From positions 1 through 57,122 of the forward strand of contig NZ_MKFI01000014.1 of NCBI RefSeq assembly GCF_001982635.1: a stretch of DNA of 57,122 nt, given 5' to 3'. The stretch comes from Bradyrhizobium mercantei (GTDB lineage: Bacteria > Pseudomonadota > Alphaproteobacteria > Rhizobiales > Xanthobacteraceae). A model generated the notes under the pieces. That model was not told the origin of the DNA. It did no database searches and saw only the letters and a program-made list of their open reading frames with translations. Shown in pieces: positions 51,814 to 57,122 of this stretch. The translations under genes and the position numbers were made by a program. How positions within the stretch are numbered: position 1 is the first letter of the stretch; every line of letters starts with the position of its first letter.

Positions 51814-52533
51814 TCAAGTCTCTTTTGAGTATTGCTCGTACAGTCTGGCCGCGTTGTCCCAGCGGATGGCTTCCATGTAGATGTCGACATAGCGTGCCGC
51901 GGCCGCACCGAAGTCCATGTGATAGGCGTGCTCGTACATATCGAGCACCAGCACCGGACGGCCGCCGGCGAGCGTCGTCGTGTGATCGGCCGCCCATTGG
52001 TTGACGAGCCGCTTGTCGCGGGGCGAGTAGGCGAGGATCACCCAGCCCGAACCGCCGCCTTCGGCCTTGCCCATGGCGGAAAATTCCGCGCGCCAGCGCT
52101 CCATGCTGCCGAAGTCGCGCGCGATCGCTTCAGTGAGCGCGCCGCCCGGCTTGCCCGCGCCGCCGAGTCCATCGAAATAGATCTCATGCAGGATCATCGA
52201 GTTCGCGGCGATCAACTCCTCGCGCTTCAGGCCGTTGATCATAAAGTTCGGCGCCTTGGCGAAGTCGAGTTCGGCAAGCTGCGTGCCGATGGCGTTGAGC
52301 CGCTTCACCGCGCCGACGTAATTGTTCTCGTAGTGGCTGACCAGTATCTTTTCCGAGATGCCGGTGATCGACTTCGGATCGAACGGCATCGGCTTTGCCT
52401 GATAGGACATCGCCTTGGCTCCTGTCTGTGGTTTGGTTTCGGCAAGGGCCTGGTTGGTGCCGAGCACGGCTGTTGATGCTGCGGCCGCACCGACCCCTGC
52501 GATAAAGTTCCGGCGCTCGGTGTTCACTGTCAT
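51814..52533 (-). CDS. Fe/Mn superoxide dismutase with Tat-type signal (ChrC-like)
   Basis: 239-residue iron/manganese superoxide dismutase. The N-terminus TERRNFIAGVGAAAASTAVLG reads as a twin-arginine signal, so the enzyme is probably periplasmic, unlike most Fe/Mn SODs. Metal ligands are expected at His67 (SHYENNY), the His in MILHEIYF, and Asp and His in VLDMYEHAYHMDF. Start at ATG 52533. In known chr operons chrC encodes an SOD that removes superoxide formed during chromate reduction, and here it lies between chrB and chrA. Confidence 0.9.
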   Translation of the reverse strand: MTVNTERRNFIAGVGAAAASTAVLGTNQALAETKPQTGAKAMSYQAKPMPFDPKSITGISEKILVSHYENNYVGAVKRLNAIGTQLAELDFAKAPNFMINGLKREELIAANSMILHEIYFDGLGGAGKPGGALTEAIARDFGSMERWRAEFSAMGKAEGGGSGWVILAYSPRDKRLVNQWAADHTTTLAGGRPVLVLDMYEHAYHMDFGAAAARYVDIYMEAIRWDNAARLYEQYSKET

Positions 52534-52585
52534 CGGTCTCTCCAGATGTGAATTGATGGCATCGTTGATGCTTCGGATCGCGGCT

Positions 52586-52933
52586 CTATTGCTTCGAGAG
52601 CCCGACGATGGTTCGGAATCCCGAGATCGTCTGCACCGAGATTGCGACGGAATCGCCGAAACGGACGGCATTGAAGATCAAGCCGTCCTGGACCTTGAAT
52701 GGTTCGGTCCTGTCTGGGGACAGCCGTATCAGCAGCGTGTCGCTGCCTTCATCGACGCTATCGACCACGCCGCGCAGCGTTTCGGTCGCCGGCGGATGCA
52801 AGATCACCGCCTGCAACGGTACGGACGTTTTTTGCTGTTCACGGAGCTCATGCCGCGTCAGCGCGCAGGCGGGCATCGCGCTGCTCGCGACCGCGACCGC
52901 AAGAATCACGTGAAGGAGCTTCTGCTTCTGCAT
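52586..52933 (-). CDS. Small exported protein of the chromate cluster
   Basis: 115-residue protein with a signal peptide (about 1-24, LLHVILAVAVASSAMPACA). The mature part reads like a small beta-barrel: LRGVVDSVDEGSDTLLIRL, then FNAVRFGDSVAISVQTISG, a pattern seen in OB-fold or DUF1344/CusF-type proteins, without their metal-binding Met or Trp. Function unknown. It lies between chrB and the SOD gene on the same strand and is probably part of the operon. Confidence 0.65.
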   Translation of the reverse strand: MQKQKLLHVILAVAVASSAMPACALTRHELREQQKTSVPLQAVILHPPATETLRGVVDSVDEGSDTLLIRLSPDRTEPFKVQDGLIFNAVRFGDSVAISVQTISGFRTIVGLSKQ

Positions 52934-53017
52934 GGTTGTTCTCCTGGTTGTGTTGTGCTGCCCCAGGCTATTGAGAGGCGCGCTTTCCGCGCGCCGCTGC
53001 TCTCGCCGCGACGTCGG

Positions 53018-53836
53018 TCACGGCTTCACCTTGCTGGTCGGCCAGTTGTGCGTCTCCCGGGTCGCGTCGCGGCACCAGCGATAGAACGCGTCGTAGAGCA
53101 GCATGCCGGCGCTCAACTGTTCGAGGTCGTCGTCGAACATACGCGACAGGCCGAGCGAGGCTGCGAGCAGTCCGGGTGCCTCGGGCGAGAGGTCGAGCCG
53201 TGCGGTGTCCGCCGCCCGCACCATCGTCGCGAGCCGCTCCAGCGCCGGCGACGAGAGGCCGAACTCCTTGACCATGACGTCGAAGGTGCAAAGTTCGCCG
53301 CGATGGCTCCAGAATACGTTCTCGATGTCGAATGGCGTGGCCTCGAACCGTTCGGCGACGGCTTCGACCTCGGCTGACGTGACGAACAGAAACACGGCCG
53401 CGGGATCGACAAAGCGGCGGATCAGCCACGGACAGGCGATGCGATCGATCTTCGGGCGCGATCGTGTGACCCAGACGGTGCGGCCGCGCCCGTCACGCTT
53501 CGGGATCCGGTCGGCAGGAACGGTCGGCAATTCCGCCTGCCTCCAGCCGAGGTGCCCGCCCTCGAGAACTTCGGCTGCGATATTGCTGCAGCGGAGCCAG
53601 GCCGCGGTGCCCTCGGCGAGCTTCTGCCCCTTCTGGCAGACCACGACCACGGACTGGCCGCCGAGACGGGAAGCCCAATCCTGGACATTGAGATGCGAGT
53701 GCCTGATCGCGCCCGGGATCAGGCGCGGATCGGTGGAGAAGTCCTCATCGAGGCGAACGTCGACGAGCGTCGGCGCCTTGGCGGTGCCGATGAGACGAGA
53801 CAGTTTTTCGGATGAGATCGATGTGTATGACGACAT
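53018..53836 (-). CDS. chrB: Chromate resistance protein ChrB with N-terminal rhodanese domain
   Basis: 272-residue two-domain protein. Residues about 1-110 are a rhodanese domain with the loop VVVVCQKGQKLAEG, which keeps the catalytic Cys. Residues about 125-270 match the C-terminal ChrB domain (VWVTRSRPKIDRIACPWLIRRF, broken here as parts; ENVFWSHRGELCTFDVM). In chr operons ChrB is a chromate-sensing regulator or auxiliary protein; this rhodanese form lacks the usual N-terminal DNA-binding region, so a regulator role is uncertain. Start at ATG 53836. It leads the cluster and is divergent from rcnR. Confidence 0.85.
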   Translation of the reverse strand: MSSYTSISSEKLSRLIGTAKAPTLVDVRLDEDFSTDPRLIPGAIRHSHLNVQDWASRLGGQSVVVVCQKGQKLAEGTAAWLRCSNIAAEVLEGGHLGWRQAELPTVPADRIPKRDGRGRTVWVTRSRPKIDRIACPWLIRRFVDPAAVFLFVTSAEVEAVAERFEATPFDIENVFWSHRGELCTFDVMVKEFGLSSPALERLATMVRAADTARLDLSPEAPGLLAASLGLSRMFDDDLEQLSAGMLLYDAFYRWCRDATRETHNWPTSKVKP

Positions 53837-54058
53837 GGTGCGCCCTTGGTGACAGGACGCGATTCTTGGGCATGTCGCCTCGCGGGGAGATCGCACATCC
53901 CCGTGCCTCCAATAGAAGACCAATGCGCGTTGCTGTCAACCGCTGAGCCGGATCGGCGGATCACCAAGAATTCACCGCCCATGACAGGAACATGTCGGCG
54001 CTGCACTTTGCGTGACGCCTTCGCGGATGCACGGCGAGCGAGAATCGCGAAAGCGGTG

Positions 54059-54087
54059 TTGACCAATATAGGGTACCCCCCTATATT
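54059..54087 (+). promoter_or_regulatory. rcnR promoter with RcnR-type operator in the spacer
   Basis: TTGACC (54059-54064), 17 bases, TATATT (54082-54087) is a near-consensus promoter. The inverted repeat AATATAGGG-TACCC-CCCTATATT (54065-54087) fills the spacer and the -10 box. A G/C tract flanked by AT-rich arms is the known form of RcnR/CsoR-family operators. Transcription should start close to 54094, the rcnR ATG, so the mRNA looks leaderless. Confidence 0.75.
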
Positions 54088-54093
54088 ATTGGC

Positions 54094-54372
54094 ATGTCGC
54101 ACACGATCAAGCACAAGTCCAAGCTCGTCGGCCGGGTTCGCCGCATCAAGGGCCAGCTCGAAGCCGTCGAGCGGGCGCTGGAGTCGGAGATCGGCTGCGC
54201 CGACGTGTTGATGCTGGTGGCGTCGGTTCGTGGCGCCATCAATGGCCTCACCGCCGAGCTGCTCGAGGATCACATCCGTCATCACGTGGTGGACCCATCC
54301 CGGGAAAAAGATCCGGAGAAAGCACAGGGCGCCGCTGACCTGATCGACGTCGTTCGTACCTATTTGAAGTGA
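54094..54372 (+). CDS. rcnR: RcnR-type nickel/cobalt-responsive repressor
   Basis: 92-residue all-helical repressor of the RcnR/CsoR/FrmR family. His3, Cys35, His60 and His64 are all present, the RcnR set for Ni/Co, whereas FrmR keeps mainly Cys35 and His60. RVRRIKGQLEAVERALES marks the first helix. Metal binding should release the operator at 54065-54087. No Shine-Dalgarno precedes ATG 54094, in line with a leaderless mRNA. It is 22 bases before rcnA and is divergent from the chromate cluster. Confidence 0.88.
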   Translation: MSHTIKHKSKLVGRVRRIKGQLEAVERALESEIGCADVLMLVASVRGAINGLTAELLEDHIRHHVVDPSREKDPEKAQGAADLIDVVRTYLK

Positions 54373-54394
54373 AGCCGATCCTGAAGTGACACCG

Positions 54395-55459
54395 ATGACC
54401 GATCTGTCTCAGCTGCTTCAGCAGAGCAGCGCGCATGCGTGGCTGTTCATCCCCAGTGCGATCCTGCTCGGCGCACTGCATGGTCTCGAGCCCGGCCACT
54501 CCAAGACGATGATGGCGGCGTTCATCGTCGCGATCCGCGGCACGGTGGTGCAGGCGGTGCTGCTCGGCCTGTCGGCGACGGTCTCGCACACCGCGATCGT
54601 CTGGATCGTCGCGCTCGCCGGGCTGCATTACGGCCAGCAATGGTCCGGTGAGCGCAGCGAGGCCTGGCTGCAACTGGTGTCGGCCGCGATCATCATCGCG
54701 GTCGCGGCCTGGATGGCCTGGCGCACCTGGCGCGAGCAGAATTCGGAACACGATCATCACCGTCATCACGACGAGACCCGCCAATTGACCCTGGCCGGGC
54801 AAGCGGTGTTGCTCGAAGTCTTCGAGGACGGCGTGCCGCCGCGCTGGCGGTTGCGCAGCGAGGCCGGGGCGCTGCCGGCAGCCGGTGAGGTCAGCGTGGT
54901 GACGATCCGCTCCGACGGCAGCGAGCAGCATTTTGGCTTCGCCGAGCGCAACGGCTATCTGGAAAGCATCGATGAAATTCCGGAGCCGCATGCCTTCAAG
55001 GCGCGCGTCACAGTGCGGGCGGAGGCCGGGGAAGTCCTGTTCGAGGAGCACGACCATGCGCATATGGATCTCGGCGACGCCGACGATGCGCATGCGCGCG
55101 CGCACGCCGCCGACATCCGCAGGCGCTTTGCCGGACGAACCGTCACGACGTGGCAGATCATCCTGTTCGGCCTGACCGGCGGGCTCATTCCGTGTCCGGC
55201 GGCGATCACCGTGCTGCTGCTTTGCCTTCAGCTCAAGCAGTTCAGCCTCGGCTTCGCGCTGGTGCTGTGCTTCGGCATCGGGCTTGCGATCACGATGGTC
55301 TCCGCAGGCGTCGCGGCCGCGCTCAGCCTGCGTCATGCCGAGCGTCACTGGGGCGGCCTCGGCCGCTTCGCGCAACGCGCCCCCTACGTGTCGGCCGCGC
55401 TGATCGTGCTGGTCGGCCTCTACACCGGCTGGCTGGGGTGGCACGGCATCATGGCGTGA
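54395..55459 (+). CDS. rcnA: RcnA-type nickel/cobalt efflux protein with inserted domain
   Basis: 354-residue inner-membrane nickel/cobalt exporter. The N-terminal half matches E. coli RcnA, with FIPSAILLGALHGLEPGHSKTMMAAF holding the HGLEPGH metal motif. The second half has FGLTGGLIPCPAAITVLLLC. In E. coli a His-rich loop joins the halves; here a short His cluster (EHDHHRHHDE) is followed by an extra domain of about 90 residues (about 129-220), then EEHDHAHMD and HARAHAADIRRRF. ATG 54395 gives the family start; a GTG at 54386 is possible. It follows rcnR. Confidence 0.87.
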   Translation: MTDLSQLLQQSSAHAWLFIPSAILLGALHGLEPGHSKTMMAAFIVAIRGTVVQAVLLGLSATVSHTAIVWIVALAGLHYGQQWSGERSEAWLQLVSAAIIIAVAAWMAWRTWREQNSEHDHHRHHDETRQLTLAGQAVLLEVFEDGVPPRWRLRSEAGALPAAGEVSVVTIRSDGSEQHFGFAERNGYLESIDEIPEPHAFKARVTVRAEAGEVLFEEHDHAHMDLGDADDAHARAHAADIRRRFAGRTVTTWQIILFGLTGGLIPCPAAITVLLLCLQLKQFSLGFALVLCFGIGLAITMVSAGVAAALSLRHAERHWGGLGRFAQRAPYVSAALIVLVGLYTGWLGWHGIMA

Positions 55460-55462
55460 TCC

Positions 55463-55481
55463 CGGATCAGACTCTGATCCG
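55463..55481 (+). terminator. Hairpin after rcnA
   Basis: CGGATCAGA and TCTGATCCG form a 19-base palindrome with a one-base centre, 4 bases past the rcnA stop. There is no T-run, so it may protect the mRNA 3' end rather than terminate. Confidence 0.4.
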
Positions 55482-55603
55482 AGCCACGTCATCCCTCTTG
55501 AAACCTCTGCGGGGTGGTCTAGAGTCGGTCCCACGGGGATAGCCAGACTCCCCGTGAGACTTCGGTCCAAGCTCTGCGCGACAACCCGTCGTGGAGCTTT
55601 CAA

Positions 55604-56677
55604 ATGGACACCGAACCGCACACCCCCCGTCGTTCCAGAATTGCCATCTTGTCGCGAGGCGATGCCGCGTCGCGCCGGGAGGCGACACCGCAGAACAGCC
55701 GCTTCGTTCGCGTCTTCGAAGCGCTCGCCGCCGCCGGCATCGACGCTGTTCCCGCCATCTACGACGAAACTTTCGCCGATGCCGTCCGCGACCAGCTGCT
55801 GGCCATGGACGGCGTTCTCGTCTGGGTCGATCCGATCCATCAGGGAGAGACGCGCGCGGCGCTCGATCCGCTGCTGCGCGAGGTCGCGGCAAAGCGACCG
55901 TGGGTCAGTGCGCATCCGGACGTCATCCTCAAGATGGGCATCAAGGAAGTGCTCTATCGTACCCGTCATCTGGGCTGGGGCGCCGACACCCATCGATACG
56001 CCACCGCCGCGGCGCTCCGCGCCGAATTCCCGACGCGCCTGCGCGCATCCGGTCCGCGCGTGCTCAAGCAGAACCGCGGCAACGGCGGCCAGGGCGTCTG
56101 GAAGGTCGAGGCCTTGCCCGACGCCATGGTGCGCGTGCTGCACGCGTTGCGCGGCAGCCAGCCCGAGCAGGTACCGCTGGATGATTTCATGGCACGTTGC
56201 GAGCCGTATTTCGGTTGGGGCGGCTGCATCATCGATCAGCCATTCCAGCCGCGCCTGCCTGAGGGCATGATCCGCTGCTATGTCACCGGATCGAAGGTCG
56301 CGGGCTTTGGGCACCAGCTGATCAAGGCGTTGATCCCGCCGCCTCCGGAGGGCCCGGATTCACCGCAAGCCCAGCCCGGACCGCGCATCATGCACGGCCC
56401 CGATGCGCCGCAATTCCAGCCGCTGCGACGCCGGATGGAAGACGAATGGATCCCGCAGATGACGCAGATGCTGGCGATCGATGACGCGTCGCTGCCGGTG
56501 ATCTGGGACGCGGATTTCCTCTACGGTCCACGCGACGCCGATGGTGCCGACACCTACGTGCTCTGCGAGATCAATGCGAGCTCGTGCTTTGCGATCCCCG
56601 ACGAGGCGCCGGCCGCGATCGCGCGGACGGTCCGGGATCGCATTGCCGGGAATGTGGAGAGCGATACCGGCGGATAG
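55604..56677 (+). CDS. ATP-grasp protein of the Cj0069 type
   Basis: 357-residue protein of the Cj0069 family, with an ATP-grasp fold. The N-terminal domain has RIAILSRGDAASRREATP; nucleotide-binding features are VLKQNRGNGGQGVWKVE at about residue 147 and the metal-binding end LCEINASSCFAIP at about 331. ATP-grasp enzymes ligate a carboxylate to an amine or thiol; this family has no settled substrate. An inverted repeat CACGGGG/CCCCGTG at 55532-55556 lies upstream. It stands alone before the IS5 remnant. Confidence 0.78.
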   Translation: MDTEPHTPRRSRIAILSRGDAASRREATPQNSRFVRVFEALAAAGIDAVPAIYDETFADAVRDQLLAMDGVLVWVDPIHQGETRAALDPLLREVAAKRPWVSAHPDVILKMGIKEVLYRTRHLGWGADTHRYATAAALRAEFPTRLRASGPRVLKQNRGNGGQGVWKVEALPDAMVRVLHALRGSQPEQVPLDDFMARCEPYFGWGGCIIDQPFQPRLPEGMIRCYVTGSKVAGFGHQLIKALIPPPPEGPDSPQAQPGPRIMHGPDAPQFQPLRRRMEDEWIPQMTQMLAIDDASLPVIWDADFLYGPRDADGADTYVLCEINASSCFAIPDEAPAAIARTVRDRIAGNVESDTGG

Positions 56678-56732
56678 AGCAGGGCTCGGACGATTCATGT
56701 CGCGAGAGCGCGAAGCTGCGTCCCCACTAATG

Positions 56733-56760
56733 CTGTCATCGCCCGGCTTGACCGGGCGAT
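56733..56760. repeat. Intergenic hairpin, ATCGCCCGG family
   Basis: ATCGCCCGG (56738-56746) and CCGGGCGAT (56752-56760) form a tight hairpin. The flanking TGCTGTC and CCAGTACGCC resemble a half copy of a longer repeat of this genome type. It lies between the ATP-grasp gene and the IS5 remnant. Confidence 0.6.
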
Positions 56761-56925
56761 CCAGTACGCCGCGGCCTCTCGGTTCAAGCGCGAACGCCTC
56801 TGGAATACTGGTTCACCCGCTCTCGCGAGGGCTTTGCGAAAGTCGATCGCATCGGCGGGAGCTTGGGGGTATTGGTGTGGGTCGGTTGGGTGGCTCGGGT
56901 TGGTGAGCCATGATGGCTGGTTTGG

Positions 56926-57122
56926 TTAGACGACGTGGAGTGGCGTCCTCGCCCATCGCTGGAGATTGATCGCGATCGCTGCGAGTTGGAAGGCTGCCGC
57001 ATTGCGCGTCAGGCCCCGATAGCGGGCGCGCGCGAGGCCATAGACGCGCTTGAGCAATGCAAACAACGGCTCGATCGGGGCGCGTCGATGCGAGATAACC
57101 GCGTTACGGCGCACCGCCCAAG
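56926..57122 (-). CDS. IS5-family transposase, C-terminal part
   Basis: The last 64 or so codons of an IS5-type transposase, open to the right edge, so the start and catalytic Asp residues are outside. The end reads RRAPIEPLFALLKRVYGLARARYRG, with the conserved catalytic Glu region (IEPLF) and Y-G-L-x-R-A-R-Y-R-G, and stops at TAA (56926-56928). The element's inner end probably lies shortly left of this stop; terminal repeats cannot be paired from one end. Confidence 0.85.
   Translation of the reverse strand, partial: WAVRRNAVISHRRAPIEPLFALLKRVYGLARARYRGLTRNAAAFQLAAIAINLQRWARTPLHVV

Noticed and set aside
54248..56314. Long leftward open frame over rcnR, rcnA and the ATP-grasp gene
   Set aside because: All three rightward genes have clear family motifs; the antisense translation shows none.

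Overview
The window is a high-GC chromosomal segment from an alphaproteobacterium, most likely Bradyrhizobium or a close relative in the Nitrobacteraceae. The assignment rests on the aa3 cytochrome oxidase operon (coxB-coxA-ctaB-coxF-ctaG-coxC-DUF983-SURF1), the nearby tldD-lepB and IalB-type genes, a Sel1/PodJ-like polarity protein, an Omp25-like porin, and several families of intergenic palindromic repeats that I associate with this group. It is inferred from gene content, not from a marker gene. I saw no rRNA, tRNA or CRISPR array.

Layout. The window opens inside an IS30-family transposase (2-799) and closes inside an IS5-family transposase (56926-57122). Region 0.8-8 kb: LysR/EamA exporter pair, an NRAMP-like carrier with an altered metal site, an Lrp regulator divergent from dgdA (2,2-dialkylglycine decarboxylase), and a TauE/SafE permease coupled to a TIGR02186 protein. 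Region 8-13 kb: a membrane-anchored ClpP-like protein and a 1192-residue coiled-coil/Sel1 protein. Region 13-20 kb: PadR and a SnoaL-like protein, then a beta-oxidation set (acyl-CoA dehydrogenase, thiolase, bifunctional hydratase/dehydrogenase) with a palindromic repeat in each junction. Region 20-28 kb: glutathione genes (GST with MarR, gshA), a PAN-domain protein, a nucleotidyltransferase, a YjbR protein, lepB and tldD. Region 28-31 kb: HxlR divergent from DoxX-DsrE-TlpA-like genes (a possible envelope thiol or sulfur module), GNAT and IalB. Region 31-38 kb: the aa3 oxidase operon.

Region 38-48 kb holds two drug-efflux loci. The first is an RND pump translationally coupled to a degenerate alpha/beta-hydrolase and flanked by a divergent LysR. 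The second is an EmrAB pump divergent from a TetR gene, with two near-identical operators and readable promoters. Region 48-57 kb: a porin, a small membrane protein, a RibD-like reductase with a relic of a second copy beside it, a chromate-resistance cluster (chrB, small exported protein, Tat-type superoxide dismutase, chrA), a divergent nickel/cobalt efflux operon rcnRA, and a Cj0069-type ATP-grasp protein.

The most distinctive signals are regulatory. An RcnR-type operator sits exactly between a -35 and a -10 box whose predicted start falls on the rcnR ATG (a leaderless arrangement). A PadR operator overlaps a -10 box. Five ATTGC/GCAAT half-sites lie between lrp and dgdA. Two TetR operators lie between emrA and tetR. 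The best candidates for undescribed protein function are the pseudo-hydrolase in the RND operon, the DoxX-DsrE-TlpA group and the domain inserted in RcnA. Coordinates and motifs were read by eye; no homology search was run.
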